Source: Tunturibacter psychrotolerans (lineage in GTDB: Bacteria > Acidobacteriota > Terriglobia > Terriglobales > Acidobacteriaceae). From it: a stretch of 64,000 nucleotides of DNA. The stretch covers positions 4,588,001-4,652,000 of the forward strand of contig NZ_CP132942.1 in assembly GCF_040359615.1 (NCBI RefSeq). Reading direction: 5' to 3'. How positions within the stretch are numbered: position 1 is the stretch's first letter; every line of letters begins with the position of its first letter. The notes beneath the pieces are model-generated. The model was given only the letters and a program-made list of their open reading frames with translations, made no database searches and had not been told where the DNA came from. The position numbers were made by a program, and so were the translations under genes. Below are positions 54,363 to 64,000 of this stretch, piece by piece.

Positions 54363-54669
54363 AGTTCAGAAGAGGTGAGGGATGCGAACGTGGTGGAGGA
54401 TCCGGCCTGCAAGGACGATAAGACAAAGTCACAGGCGACGTAGGGCGCGACTCTCAAATCTGAAGAGAAGGTTTGATGTCGCTCCATACTGCCAACCTTT
54501 GACTCGAAGACCTCCGAGACGATGCCGCCCCTGGCCCCCGGTCTGAAAAAATAGAAAGCGAAGTTAAGGACGAAAAAGGACGCCTGGATGCCATGGCCGA
54601 CAGACAGAGTCGGTAATGGTTCCTTTGCGTCCTCGCCCGTGAAAACGGAGGCTAGTTGATACCGCGAGC
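54363..54669. other. Convergent spacer, no secure gene
   Basis: 307 bp between radical SAM and rplK. The minus strand is open from rplK to 54360 in one frame (ending LQAGSSTTFASLTSSEL) but has no start codon. Nothing is recognised. Confidence 0.45.
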
Positions 54670-55104
54670 TTAGGCTACGACTTCGATGCCCATCGAGCGG
54701 GCGGTGCCACGGATGGTCTTCGCTGCAGCCTCGACCGTAGTTGCGTTCATGTCCGGCATCTTCTGCGTCGCGATGGCGAGAATCTGCTTCTCGGTCACTT
54801 TGCCCTTCTTCTCCTTGTTCGGAGTGCCCGAGCCCTTTTCGATGCCGGCAGCCTTGAGCAGCAGCACCGGAGCCGGAGGCGTCTTGGTGATGAAGCTGAA
54901 CGTGCGGTCCGCGTAGACGCTGATGACGACGGGGATGGTGAGTCCGGCCATGTCAGGAGCCTTGGTGCGCTCGTTGAACTGCTTGCAGAACTCCATGATG
55001 TTGACCTGAGCCTGGCCGAGCGCGGGGCCGACCGGAGGTGCAGGGGTGGCCTTGCCGGCCAGGATCTGAAGCTTGACGTATCCAGTGATCTTCTTCGGTG
55101 CCAT
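54670..55104 (-). CDS. rplK: Ribosomal protein uL11
   Basis: 144 residues. [47 protein letters not shown], and C-terminal RNA-binding domain ([22 protein letters not shown] ... [15 protein letters not shown]). Located in the ribosome GTPase centre. Preceded by nusG, with the usual downstream rplA displaced (see findings). Length is standard. Confidence 0.98.
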   Translation of the reverse strand: MAPKKITGYVKLQILAGKATPAPPVGPALGQAQVNIMEFCKQFNERTKAPDMAGLTIPVVISVYADRTFSFITKTPPAPVLLLKAAGIEKGSGTPNKEKKGKVTEKQILAIATQKMPDMNATTVEAAAKTIRGTARSMGIEVVA

Positions 55105-55189
55105 TCGGGTAAATCCTCTTTACTCTTCCAGCGGCGGGCGTCGATGTGTCGAAACGCCTGCTGCTTAATGTTATTTCAAAACTCTCGAA

Positions 55190-55807
55190 CTACTCGTCGA
55201 CGATCTTGTCGACCTTGGAAAACTCGATCTCGACCGGGGTAGAACGACCGAAGATGCTGACCATGACCTTGAGGGTCTGCTTGTCCTCGTTGATGTCGTC
55301 GACTGCGCCGGTGAAGTTGGCGAAAGGACCCTCGTTGATGCGGACCTGCTCGCCCTTGTCGAACTTGACCTTCATGGTTGGCTTGTTGCCTGCGGTCTCG
55401 GTGCGGAAGAGGATGGAGCTGACTTCCTGCTCAGACAGCGCAACCGGGTTGTCGCCGGTTCCCAAAAAGCCTGTGACGCGCGGGGTGTTCTTGATGACGT
55501 GCCACAAATCGTTGTCGAGATCCATCTCGACTAGAACGTAGCCAGGCAAAAAGACCCGCTCAATGGTGTACTTCTTGCCGTTTCGCAGCTCGGTGACCGG
55601 TTCGGTCGGGATCATGATGCGACCGATGCGGTTCTGCAGGCCAAAGGCAGTGATGCGGCTCTCAAGCGACTCGCGCACCTTGCGCTCGAAGCCCGAGTAA
55701 GCGTGGATGATGTACCACTTGAAGTTCTCATTGACCGGGGGAGCGAGCTGCTCAGTGGAATCTCCCTGAGGATTTTGCTCTACCGGATTTTGCTCTTCTG
55801 CCGCCAT
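55190..55807 (-). CDS. nusG: Transcription elongation/antitermination factor NusG
   Basis: 205 residues from ATG 55807, which has AAGAAGG ahead; seven more residues are open upstream. The N-terminal extension (about 25 residues, Glu/Gln/Asn-rich) precedes the NGN domain (FKWYIIHAYSGFERKVRESL ... FLPGYVLVEMDLDNDLWHVIKNTPRVTGFLG). The C-terminal KOW domain (GEQVRINEGPFANFTGAVDDIN) binds Rho or S10. Precedes rplK as usual. Confidence 0.97.
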   Translation of the reverse strand: MAAEEQNPVEQNPQGDSTEQLAPPVNENFKWYIIHAYSGFERKVRESLESRITAFGLQNRIGRIMIPTEPVTELRNGKKYTIERVFLPGYVLVEMDLDNDLWHVIKNTPRVTGFLGTGDNPVALSEQEVSSILFRTETAGNKPTMKVKFDKGEQVRINEGPFANFTGAVDDINEDKQTLKVMVSIFGRSTPVEIEFSKVDKIVDE

Positions 55808-55871
55808 CGTTATGCCTTCTTCACGCATCGTGTACTTCTCTCTACCGCTATTACTCGGAATACGAAATCTT

Positions 55872-56132
55872 TTAGTGCTGGGTCAGGCGATGTAGCAATG
55901 CTTCGATCGCCCGTCCGATGATGTTGTCCACCAGCCAGAAGTACGCGGCGAAGATGAACACCGTGACGAGGACGACGATTGTGGTCGACTGCACCTCGGC
56001 GCGCGAGGGAGAGATCACCTTCCGCATCTCGCTGCGAACGTCCTTGAGGAACTCGCCGAGACGTGCTGGCTGCGCCTTCAACTGCTGCAATCCGGTGCTG
56101 GGCTGTTCGGTTACCGCTATTGTCTTGGCCAT
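55872..56132 (-). CDS. secE: Protein translocase subunit SecE
   Basis: 86 residues with one membrane helix near the C-terminus (TTIVVLVTVFIFAAYFWLVDNII). The conserved amphipathic region RLGEFLKDVRSEMRKVISPSRAEV is present. It is the short single-span form, part of SecYEG. Preceded by tRNA-Trp and rpmG, followed by nusG. Confidence 0.96.
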   Translation of the reverse strand: MAKTIAVTEQPSTGLQQLKAQPARLGEFLKDVRSEMRKVISPSRAEVQSTTIVVLVTVFIFAAYFWLVDNIIGRAIEALLHRLTQH

Positions 56133-56197
56133 AGTACTGCCTCAATCTTCGTAGTGCGTTCTGTTGTCTCTTCCCGGACTTGAGGGACCGGGCAAAC

Positions 56198-56273
56198 TGG
56201 CGGGGGAGCTCGGATTCGAACCGAGAAGTTCGGTTTTGGAGACCGACAGTTTAACCGTTGAGCTTACTCCCCC
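56198..56273 (-). tRNA. tRNA-Trp (CCA)
   Basis: Acceptor GGGGGAG/CTCCCCC, anticodon loop CTCCAAA with CCA, T-arm GGTTCGAATCC, discriminator G and encoded CCA end. 76 bases. Lies between rpmG and secE as in many bacteria. Confidence 0.96.
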
Positions 56274-56320
56274 GTGGTGCGGAGTGAGACCGTTCGTCTC
56301 ACCCCAAATCCGGCTGGAGA

Positions 56321-56470
56321 TTACTTGGTTTCTTTGTGGTCCGTGTGCTTGCGGCAGGTATTGCAGAACTTCGAGAACTCGAGACGGCCGGTGGTCGTCT
56401 TCTTGTTCTTCGTGGTTGAGTAGTTCCTGTTCTTGCACTCCGGGCACTGCAGAGTAATGATCTCGCGCAT
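56321..56470 (-). CDS. rpmG: Ribosomal protein bL33
   Basis: 49 residues from ATG 56470 ([12 protein letters not shown]). Zinc-binding form with CPEC and CNTC; contains [22 protein letters not shown] longer frame to 56560 is not conserved. Lies between tuf and tRNA-Trp. Confidence 0.96.
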   Translation of the reverse strand: MREIITLQCPECKNRNYSTTKNKKTTTGRLEFSKFCNTCRKHTDHKETK

Positions 56471-56701
56471 AGTAAATCTCCTTCTAACGTGGCCAGCCAC
56501 TTCGGCTGGCAAGCAGCGTAGTGACACGCCGCAACACAGGGCAATGGCCCCTGCAACCAAATCCTGATTGTAAGACGGAAAGAAAAGCGGTCAGGCCACG
56601 CTCGTCCTCATAAATTATCTCTTAAAACAGTGTTTCAGGAAAGCCGTAGCTCCGAACTGTCAGAACGATAGCCGCCGAGTAGGACAATGTAGCAATAAAT
56701 C

Positions 56702-56734
56702 AAAAAGATAGGCGGCAGAGTCCTCCCTGCCGCC
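56702..56734 (-). terminator. Rho-independent terminator after tuf
   Basis: On the minus strand GGCGGCAG pairs with CTGCCGCC around GGAGGACT, followed by TATCTTTTTGATTT. Located 17 bases after the tuf stop; rpmG must have its own start or read-through. Confidence 0.88.
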
Positions 56735-56750
56735 AGTCGTTTGAAATTCT

Positions 56751-57938
<1,188 letters not shown>

Positions 57939-58044
57939 GACTGCTCGTCTCCTCGTGTTGGCCGGCGCGTGCACCGGGGTTCAGGTGAATACTTCAAACG
58001 AAAACTGAAAGCGCAAAACTAAACTTGATTGGAGAGGTTGGATC

Positions 58045-58365
58045 TCAGTAGTACGCGTACAACTTGAAGAACTTATCTCGCAGCTCAGGCGCGACACGTT
58101 CCAGGCTGGCGAGATAAAGTTCGCGAATCTGGCCCTGATCGGAGTTGCCCAGCTTGTGGTACTCAGCCTCTGTGGCTGCCCCGAGATTTCCCTTGCCGAG
58201 AACCGTCTCGAAGTCGCGAATCCGCAGCTTCGAGCGTTCCAGCGACTTCAGGAAGTCCACGACGCGACCGGAAGAAAAGGAGGCCTCGACCGCTGCCTTC
58301 ACCGCGTTGAAGGTCTCCGGATCGGAGACGGTAAGTACGGGTTGCTGATACAGACTGCTCAACAC
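58045..58365 (-). CDS. Conserved small protein before tuf
   Basis: 106 residues, soluble and charged, no signal. MLSSLYQQPVLTVSDPETFNAVKAAVEASFSSGRVVDFLKSLERSKLRIRDFE as seen in short pieces: TVSDPETFNAV, GRVVDFLKSLERSKLRIRDF, KFFKLYAYY at the end. The position between tRNA-Gly and tuf is notable. I do not recognise the family; it looks lineage-specific to Acidobacteriota. CTCCTG (rc CAGGAG) precedes the ATG. Confidence 0.7.
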   Translation of the reverse strand: MLSSLYQQPVLTVSDPETFNAVKAAVEASFSSGRVVDFLKSLERSKLRIRDFETVLGKGNLGAATEAEYHKLGNSDQGQIRELYLASLERVAPELRDKFFKLYAYY

Positions 58366-58408
58366 ACTCTCCTGCGATCGCTGCTGCCTGACCGCGTCTA
58401 CAAATCTT

Positions 58409-58483
58409 TGGAGCGGGAGACGGGAATCGGACCCGCGACCAACAGCTTGGAAGGCTGTGACTCTACCACTGAGTTACTCCCGC
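58409..58483 (-). tRNA. tRNA-Gly (TCC)
   Basis: Acceptor GCGGGAG/CTCCCGC, anticodon loop TTCCAAG with TCC, T-arm GGTCCGATTCCCG, encoded CCA end. 75 bases. Part of the tRNA cluster before tuf. Confidence 0.96.
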
Positions 58484-58518
58484 TTACCTGCAGGGACCGA
58501 GCCCTTTGCTTCAATATC

Positions 58519-58593
<75 letters not shown>

Positions 58594-58615
58594 ATCTAAA
58601 ACTAACCTTTCAATC

Positions 58616-58843
58616 TTACCTCGAACGCAACCGTCCGAGTATGACACGAAAGGCAAAAAAACCTAACAGGATCCAAGTTAGCTGCTGATACTTGCCCGGC
58701 TCCATTGTCTGCCAGACCGCTACCGCCAACAGCCCCAGCACAACCAGCGCAATCCACATTCTTCCGCTGCTTGCCGGACTTAGATCCACAACACCACCAG
58801 TTACAGCAACCTTCAACAACAGCAGTACAAAATTATGGTGCAC
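58616..58843 (-). CDS. Possible small membrane protein in the tRNA cluster
   Basis: Up to 75 residues; a start at Met29 (58759) gives 47 residues. One or two membrane helices (WIALVVLGLLAVAVW and LTWILLGFFAFRVIL), ending in a basic tail. The first start overlaps the tRNA-Tyr gene by a few bases (58836-58922), so I favour the internal start. Real but unassigned; the only support is membrane-like composition. Confidence 0.45.
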   Translation of the reverse strand: MHHNFVLLLLKVAVTGGVVDLSPASSGRMWIALVVLGLLAVAVWQTMEPGKYQQLTWILLGFFAFRVILGRLRSR

Positions 58844-58922
58844 AGGGGAGGATTCGAACCTCCGTAACTCGAAGAGTGGCAGATTTACAGTCTGCTGCCA
58901 TTAACCACTCGGCCACCTGTGC
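58836..58922 (-). tRNA. tRNA-Tyr (GTA)
   Basis: Acceptor GCACAGG/CCTGTGC, anticodon stem-loop CAGACTGTAAATCTG with GTA, long variable arm as expected for Tyr, encoded CCA end. 87 bases. Confidence 0.96.
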
Positions 58923-59099
58923 ACATCCTGCTTGAACTCCAGCGCGCAGCCCACATCTCAATCTTTCAAGCCCGCACTACGATTCTAAACCGCGAATCGG
59001 GCGAGTAGTTACCCTTGAAGGAAGGACCAGGAGGCCTGCTGAGCCAGAACGGCAAGCAGTACAACCAAAACCATCTTTCTTTTTCTGCTGCCTGGAAAC

Positions 59100-59175
59100 T
59101 GGAGCTGGCGAAGGGACTTGAACCCCCGACCCTCTGATTACAAATCAGATGCTCTACCAGCTGAGCTACGCCAGC
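59100..59175 (-). tRNA. tRNA-Thr (TGT)
   Basis: Acceptor GCTGGCG/CGCCAGC, anticodon stem-loop CTGATTTGTAATCAG with TGT, T-arm GGGTTCAAGTCCC, encoded CCA end. 76 bases. First tRNA of the cluster. Confidence 0.96.
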
Positions 59176-59416
59176 CCAAAACAGCCATTTGCTCTCTGTA
59201 AGCTCAGCCGCTCGACGCGCAGCAGTGCCCGCGCAGAGTGCGCCGCAGACGTAACTTTAGCATAGCAGGAACCTCGGAGCAATGGTGCGCAAGCTGCGGA
59301 TTTCTTCCGCTCACGAGGCCCTCCATGAGATCGTCCAAAACGCGATCCCGTGCTAGGCTATGCGAGCATTTCTGTTTCTATCCGTTTGAATCCAGGGACC
59401 CGGTCGGACTAACTTC

Positions 59417-60241
59417 ATGCGTTTGCTGCTTCTACTTTTTTCTCTTCTCTTCAGCGCTTTCCCGATAGTGGCGCAGAGCACGGACAATGTGCCGCAATTG
59501 ATTGAAGGTTCGCAGTCTGCTCCCCCGCCAAAAACGGCCGTGATGAACAACGACTCCGTGGTCAAAATGATGAAAGCAGGCCTCGGTGACGATCTGATCA
59601 TCCAGACCATCAACACGCAGCCTGGCAAGTACATCACCGACGCCGACTCCCTCGTCGCGCTGAAGACTGCGGGGCTCTCCGACGGCGTGATCGCCGCGAT
59701 GATGAACAAAAGCCGCCGCCAGATCACCAACCTACCCGAGACAGAGAAGCCTGTCGTTCTGTCCGACGTCAACGAGATCGGGGTTTATTACAAAGACCAC
59801 TCAGGCAAGTGGATCGCGATCGATCCGGAGATCGTTCACATCAAGTCGGGCGGATTCATCAAATCGACTGCGACTCACGGAATCATCAAGCAGGATCGCA
59901 ATGGCCGCGTAAATGGCCGGGAATCGGCGCTTGCACTGAAACATCCGATTGAGATTCTGCTCTACACGCCGGAGGGCGTCGCTGCAAGCGAGTACACCTT
60001 CGTTCGATTTCGCCTCAACTCCAGCAACCGCGAGTTCCGCATTCTTACAGGCGGAGTCTTTCACTCCAGTGGAGGTGCGGACCGGGATGAGGTCCCCTTT
60101 ACAGCGAAGCGAACCGCTCCGCGCACCTACGAATTTACGGTCGAAAACAAGATCGCAGGCGGTGAATTTGGGATCCTTCCGCCAGGCACTGGCAACGTCA
60201 CCAATGGCGGAAAGATCTATACCTTCGCCATCGTCGAGTAG
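59417..60241 (+). CDS. Exported protein of unknown function
   Basis: 274 residues. Signal peptide MRLLLLLFSLLFSAFPIVAQ, a helical segment (DSVVKMMKAGLGDDLIIQTI then DADSLVALKTAGLSDGVIAAMM) with two short similar repeats of the form found in many acidobacterial proteins, and a C-terminal beta-rich domain (VYYKDHSGKWIAIDPEIVH ... REFRILTGGVFHSS). No enzyme motif. Divergent from the tRNA cluster. I do not know the function; a periplasmic or surface role is likely. Confidence 0.75.
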   Translation: MRLLLLLFSLLFSAFPIVAQSTDNVPQLIEGSQSAPPPKTAVMNNDSVVKMMKAGLGDDLIIQTINTQPGKYITDADSLVALKTAGLSDGVIAAMMNKSRRQITNLPETEKPVVLSDVNEIGVYYKDHSGKWIAIDPEIVHIKSGGFIKSTATHGIIKQDRNGRVNGRESALALKHPIEILLYTPEGVAASEYTFVRFRLNSSNREFRILTGGVFHSSGGADRDEVPFTAKRTAPRTYEFTVENKIAGGEFGILPPGTGNVTNGGKIYTFAIVE

Positions 60242-60396
60242 CGTCAAAACACGCTCACACACCTGCGCAACATCCAGCATCGCGGCAACTCGCTTCGTAT
60301 ATCCGCGATCGGGCAGAAGGATGGGCTATGCTTATTGCTTGAGGCGCTGCAGTTCGTGAATCGTATTGACTATGCTGACACTTTGCCCGACGGGCC

Positions 60397-61419
60397 ATGT
60401 CCCTGATGCACCTACGAATGCATAAGCGCACACGCTACTCTCTGCTGCTGATGCTGTCGCTGATGGCTGCGCTGGTGGTCGCGCTGGTGCTGCGCAAGGC
60501 CGCTCCGCCTGAAGTTGCGAGGCTTCTGCCGGAGTCCGACGCGATCGTCTACGCCAACCTGAAGCCGCTGCGCGCCGCGACCCACTTCGATCGCTCCCCG
60601 ATAAACCGCAGTCCCGAATACCAGCAGTTCATCGACGCCACAGGCATTGTGCCCGAACGCGATCTCGACTCAGCCGCCTTTGCACTGCATCGCATGGACA
60701 ATCCCAACGGACCGAACGGCCCCGTTGGCTATTCGGAGGTCTTCGAGGGCCGCTTCGACGGAGAGCGCCTCGCTCGCTACCTCGCAACGATAGCCACGGC
60801 AAAGGAGACCTACGCGGGTCACGATATCTTCACCGTCCGGGTCGGCGACGAAAAAGCGACCAGGCCTCTGCGAGTCGCGCAGCTTGGCTATGACACCATC
60901 GCCGCCTCGAACATGCCGACGGCCGAGCAGATTCACTCCATCCTCGATCGGCATCGTGCTGCGGCTTCGCCGTTTTCAGGCTCGTCTCTGCTATCGGCAC
61001 GCTATCGTGATGTGCCCGCTTTCTCGAGTGTCTGGGCGCTCGGCCACATAGGACTTCCCTTCTCTGACCGTGGCTTCGTCAGCGTCTTCGGCTTACAGCT
61101 GCCTCTGCCGGAGGACACAACCTTCGTCGCCAGCCTGCGCTACCTAGGCACGATTCATCTTCGTATCGAGCAGATCACTCCCAACGATGCCGATGCAGCC
61201 CACGCAACAGAAACTCTCAACACGTTGCTCACTCTTTTGAAGACCGTGCAGCAGGCTCAGGCACAGATGCAACCGCATCCCGTCACTGATGCGGCGTTTC
61301 GCGAACTGACCGACTCGACGAAGATCGAACAGCACAAAGATCGAGCTGTTCTAACCGCGAACATCCCGCTCGAACTCGTTAAGCAACTAGCAGCAACCAA
61401 TCCCGATTCTCAGCCATGA
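60397..61419 (+). CDS. Membrane-anchored protein of unknown function
   Basis: 340 residues with one N-terminal membrane helix (SLLLMLSLMAALVVALVL) and a large periplasmic domain (EVARLLPESDAIVYANLKPLRAATHFDRS ... RPLRVAQLGYDTIAASNM ... SLRYLGTIHLRIEQI). The LPESDAIVYANLKPL/RAA pattern resembles acidobacterial DUF3352-like proteins, not confirmed. Its stop overlaps the next gene's start in ATGA, so the two are translationally coupled. Confidence 0.7.
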   Translation: MSLMHLRMHKRTRYSLLLMLSLMAALVVALVLRKAAPPEVARLLPESDAIVYANLKPLRAATHFDRSPINRSPEYQQFIDATGIVPERDLDSAAFALHRMDNPNGPNGPVGYSEVFEGRFDGERLARYLATIATAKETYAGHDIFTVRVGDEKATRPLRVAQLGYDTIAASNMPTAEQIHSILDRHRAAASPFSGSSLLSARYRDVPAFSSVWALGHIGLPFSDRGFVSVFGLQLPLPEDTTFVASLRYLGTIHLRIEQITPNDADAAHATETLNTLLTLLKTVQQAQAQMQPHPVTDAAFRELTDSTKIEQHKDRAVLTANIPLELVKQLAATNPDSQP

Positions 61420-62102
61420 TGAACGACGATACCGCGCAGCAACCGACCAGGATTCTCCTCATTCGCCACGGCCAGAGCGTCGCAAACGCAGGTGGCACGC
61501 CCCCAGACCACATCACCAATCCACTGACTGAACTTGGTCACGCGCAGGCAAAGGCGTTCGCGGATGGATTTTCCTGCGAACCTACAGTGTTCCTCATCTC
61601 GCCCTATACCCGCGCACAGCAAACCTCAGTGCCCCTCCGTCAGCGCTATCCGGAAGTGCCGATCGAGGAGTGGCCCATCTATGAGTTCAACTATCTGGAG
61701 CCTGGGCGGCTCAAAAACACCAGCGAAGAACAGCAGATGCCGCACATTCTAAAGTTCTGGAAGCAAGACGACCCCGCTCACTCCGATGGCCCGGGCGCTG
61801 AGTCATTCAGCGTCTTCCTAGGACGCGTTCGCGACGTGATCAAGCGGTTGACTCAATTGAAATCTGACGGATGTATCGTCGTCTTCACGCACGGCTTCTT
61901 TATGCAGGCAGTTCGTATCCTCTTGCTGTTCCCCACCGCGACCGATCAGCAGCTGATCTCAAACTTTCGACGCTTTCATTTCGTCCACTTCATAGAAAAC
62001 CTCGAAGCGGTTGAGCTCGAGGCCGTCAACGGTCAACTTCGAATGGTTGGGCAGCAGCATCTAACAACTTTTACGCTCCAAGGAGAATCGTCTCATGCAT
62101 AG
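61416..62102 (+). CDS. Histidine phosphatase family protein
   Basis: 228 residues. Phosphoglycerate-mutase-like fold: ILLIRHGQSVANAGG with catalytic His, second basic site SPYTRAQQT, and late VVFTHGFFMQAVR with the second His. Substrate cannot be stated; the family spans small phosphates to proteins. Coupled with the upstream membrane protein; overlaps the next gene start by eight bases. Confidence 0.88.
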   Translation: MMNDDTAQQPTRILLIRHGQSVANAGGTPPDHITNPLTELGHAQAKAFADGFSCEPTVFLISPYTRAQQTSVPLRQRYPEVPIEEWPIYEFNYLEPGRLKNTSEEQQMPHILKFWKQDDPAHSDGPGAESFSVFLGRVRDVIKRLTQLKSDGCIVVFTHGFFMQAVRILLLFPTATDQQLISNFRRFHFVHFIENLEAVELEAVNGQLRMVGQQHLTTFTLQGESSHA

Positions 62103-63414
62103 CTCTACTCCCTCCGCTCTTCGAGTCCTGGCTCTGGCCTCTGTGGCGTCGATACTGCCGCTCTCTGCCTTCGCGCAATCCGACGCAGTCATCACCGGGA
62201 AGGCCGCCTTCGCCGACTACACGCAGGAGCACCCCGGCGTCCGCCGCAAGATCACCCTTGCCGACCTGCCCGAGCCAAAGGAAGACGAGTCGGTCGACAA
62301 TGGTCCCAGCGTCGTTCCGCGGCCTGAGGGCGCGCTGCCCGTAGCGCCCGCAGGCTTCAAGGTTGAGATGTACGCGCAGGGTTTCACGGAGCCACGTCTG
62401 ATCCGCACCGCACCCAACGGCGATCTTTTTCTCGCAGACAGCAAAGCCGGCCAGGTGAAGGTACTGCGAGGCGTCGGATCTGATGGCAAAGCGACAACGA
62501 CTGAGGTCTTCGCGACAGGACTCGACCACCCCTTCGGCATCGCCTTCTATCCGCTCGGCGAGCATTCGAAGTGGGTTTACGTCGCGAACACGACCAGCGT
62601 CGTCCGCTTCGCTTACAAGGAAGGCGACCTGAAGGCCAGTGCCGCACCTGAGGTGATTGTGCCGGTGCTGCCCGGATATGCTCAGCTTCGCGGTGGTGGC
62701 CACTGGACGCGTGACGTCGCATTCTCCCAGGACGGCAAGCGGATGTTCATCTCCGTCGGTTCAGCCTCAAACGCCGACGATCCCGACACTCACCCCAACG
62801 AATTCCGCCGCGCCGACGTTCTTGAGTTTTCTCCTGAGGGCAAGTTCGTGAAGATCTTCGCGAGCGGCATTCGCAACTGCGTCGGCGAAGCAATCAACCC
62901 CACGACCGGCCAGCTCTGGTGCTCCACCAACGAACGTGACCGCCTTGGCGACAACCTCGTCCCCGACTACATCACCAGCGTGAAGGAGGACGGATTCTAC
63001 GGCTGGCCCTGGTTCTACATGGGCGGCCACCAGGACCCACGCCTGGCAGGCACTCACCCGGAGCTGAAGGACAAAGTCATCACCCCGGACGTCATCCTAC
63101 AGTCGCACTTTGCGTCGCTCGAGCTCGCCTTCTACACCGGCAAGCAGTTCCCCTCCACCTACGACGGTGACGGTTTCGCAGCCGAGCACGGCTCCTGGAA
63201 CCGCGCCCACCGCTCCGGCTATGAAGTCATCCGCATCCCCATGCAGGACGGCCATGCAACCGGAGAGTACGAGGACTTCCTCACCGGCTTTGTTACCTCA
63301 GACGGAAAGGTCTGGGGACGGCCTGTGGGCGTGACCGTGGCGAAAGATGGTTCGCTCTTCGTCACCGACGACGGTTCAAAGACGATCTGGCACGTCAGCT
63401 ACACCGGCAAATAG
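62095..63414 (+). CDS. PQQ-type sugar (sorbosone) dehydrogenase-like protein
   Basis: 439 residues. Signal peptide (LALASVASILPLSAFAQ), then a beta-propeller: PAGFKVEMYAQGFTEPRLIR, PNGDLFLADSKAGQVKVL, GLDHPFGIAFYP, GHWTRDVAFSQDGKRMFISVGS, IFASGIRNCVGEAINP, TNERDRLGDNLVPDYIT and AEHGSWNRAHRSGYEVIRIP. This is the soluble glucose/sorbosone dehydrogenase family, usually PQQ and calcium dependent, periplasmic. Substrate unknown. A terminator follows. Confidence 0.9.
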   Translation: MHSSTPSALRVLALASVASILPLSAFAQSDAVITGKAAFADYTQEHPGVRRKITLADLPEPKEDESVDNGPSVVPRPEGALPVAPAGFKVEMYAQGFTEPRLIRTAPNGDLFLADSKAGQVKVLRGVGSDGKATTTEVFATGLDHPFGIAFYPLGEHSKWVYVANTTSVVRFAYKEGDLKASAAPEVIVPVLPGYAQLRGGGHWTRDVAFSQDGKRMFISVGSASNADDPDTHPNEFRRADVLEFSPEGKFVKIFASGIRNCVGEAINPTTGQLWCSTNERDRLGDNLVPDYITSVKEDGFYGWPWFYMGGHQDPRLAGTHPELKDKVITPDVILQSHFASLELAFYTGKQFPSTYDGDGFAAEHGSWNRAHRSGYEVIRIPMQDGHATGEYEDFLTGFVTSDGKVWGRPVGVTVAKDGSLFVTDDGSKTIWHVSYTGK

Positions 63415-63444
63415 CTCGTCCCGGGACACAAACTTAAAACAAAA

Positions 63445-63475
63445 ACGGCCGATCACATCGGCCGTTCTTTTGTTT
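63445..63475 (+). terminator. Rho-independent terminator
   Basis: ACGGCCGAT (63445-63453) pairs with ATCGGCCGT (63457-63465), loop CAC, then TCTTTTGTTTT. AAAA before the stem also allows termination of the opposite strand gene. Confidence 0.88.
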
Positions 63476-63500
63476 TGTAGGGCTCCTCTGAGCTGTTGTG

Positions 63501-64000
63501 TCAGAGGGCGCTCTCAAAAGCTGTGTTTTTGAAGCCCGCATTTTTGAACGGGTAGCCCATCGGCGAACCCACAATTAACACCGTTGGCGCAGAGATGGCC
63601 TCTTGTTGACCCGAGACCACTGAAACCAGCGCCTCGAAGCAGCTTTCATCGAGCTGCCTTGGGATCAGCTTCGACATGATTGACATCGTCTCATCAAGCT
63701 CGATGCCTGCGCGATACGGACGATCCTCCGAGAGCGCCGCGTATACATCCGCAACGGCAACGATGCGCGACTCGATCGAGAGATCAGGCGCCTTCAGATG
63801 GTCAGGATAGCCCGAGCCATCCAACTTCTCATGGTGCTCGCCTGCAATGACAGCCATCTCGCGAAAGGGTGCAATCCGCTCCAGGATGCGTCGAGTGATG
63901 CGTGGATGCTCGTAGACTGTCTTCCACTCCTCCGGACTCAACTGGCTTTTCTTGTCGAGGATGGTATTCGCTACACCCAGCTTGCCGATGTCGTGCAGCA
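63501..64000 (-). CDS. HD-GYP domain protein, C-terminal part
   Basis: The gene continues off the right edge; the first visible residues are LHDIGKLGVANTILDKKSQL. The HD dyad (HD), then PRITRRILERI, GEHHEKLDGSGYPDHLK (GYP) and IVAVADVYAALSEDRPYR are all intact, so it likely hydrolyses c-di-GMP. The end is a short unrelated tail. Upstream sensor domains are out of view. Confidence 0.92.
   Translation of the reverse strand, partial: LHDIGKLGVANTILDKKSQLSPEEWKTVYEHPRITRRILERIAPFREMAVIAGEHHEKLDGSGYPDHLKAPDLSIESRIVAVADVYAALSEDRPYRAGIELDETMSIMSKLIPRQLDESCFEALVSVVSGQQEAISAPTVLIVGSPMGYPFKNAGFKNTAFESAL

Noticed and set aside
54363..54669. Minus-strand open frame between radical SAM and rplK
   Set aside because: No ATG/GTG start near a ribosome site, and it extends into rplK out of frame; probably chance.

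Overview
The window is a 64 kb piece of chromosome from an Acidobacteriota bacterium, most likely class Terriglobia (Granulicella / Edaphobacter / Terriglobus-like). I infer this from the mix of gene families: an acidobacterial-type VWFA-related secreted protein, PEP-CTERM proteins, several short secreted or membrane proteins of acidobacterial character, TonB-domain periplasmic proteins and c-di-GMP enzymes. Codon usage and GC content look fairly even. The exceptions are an AT-rich gap near 30.6-31.1 kb and a low-GC gene remnant at 40.3-40.8 kb. No prophage, insertion sequence, CRISPR array or intact defence island is visible.

Layout. 0-9.2 kb: the 3' end of GTP-type PEP carboxykinase, a cytochrome c/P460 lipoprotein, a TonB-domain protein, DinB, a HugZ-like protein, an MFS exporter and 2-oxoglutarate dehydrogenase E1. 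9.2-18.1 kb: a decayed methyltransferase, a secreted protein, cold-shock protein, cytidylate kinase, a large protein with a disordered R/G/K/P-rich tail, pstS and mutL. A decayed copy of the mutL 3' end lies beyond pstS. 18.1-30.5 kb: a PEP-CTERM protein, pyruvate kinase, a YihY/BrkB membrane protein, a thioredoxin, the VWFA protein, two c-di-GMP enzymes, an esterase and a polyphosphate-glucokinase-like ROK kinase. 30.5-40.8 kb: accessory genes (TonB-domain protein, DUF418, a two-component system, DUF417, an outer-membrane barrel, a second PEP-CTERM protein), with hairpin-forming intergenic repeats and a truncated SIR2-like gene. 40.9-59.2 kb, all minus strand except one gene: tRNA-Thr, tRNA-Tyr, tRNA-Thr, tRNA-Gly, tuf, rpmG, tRNA-Trp, secE, nusG, rplK, (insertion), rplA, rplJ, rplL, rpoB, rpoC. 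59.4-64 kb: two unknown exported or anchored proteins, a histidine phosphatase, a sorbosone-dehydrogenase-like protein and the end of an HD-GYP protein.

The strongest new observations are these. (1) Both PEP-CTERM genes have a sigma-54-type -24/-12 promoter, and the same 13-bp sequence sits 84-86 bp upstream of each. (2) RpoB carries an approximately 60-residue insertion with eight cysteines in CxC/CxxC pairs, read as a double zinc ribbon. (3) The normally tight rplK-rplA junction is split by an Uma2 nuclease gene and an opposite-strand radical SAM gene. (4) The mutL 3' end is duplicated on the far side of pstS, with a frameshift. (5) Intergenic hairpin repeats between 37.3 and 40.3 kb keep their fold while the stem sequence changes. 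I did not find a convincing multi-gene system that is wholly undescribed. The PEP-CTERM regulatory signature is the closest to a coherent one.
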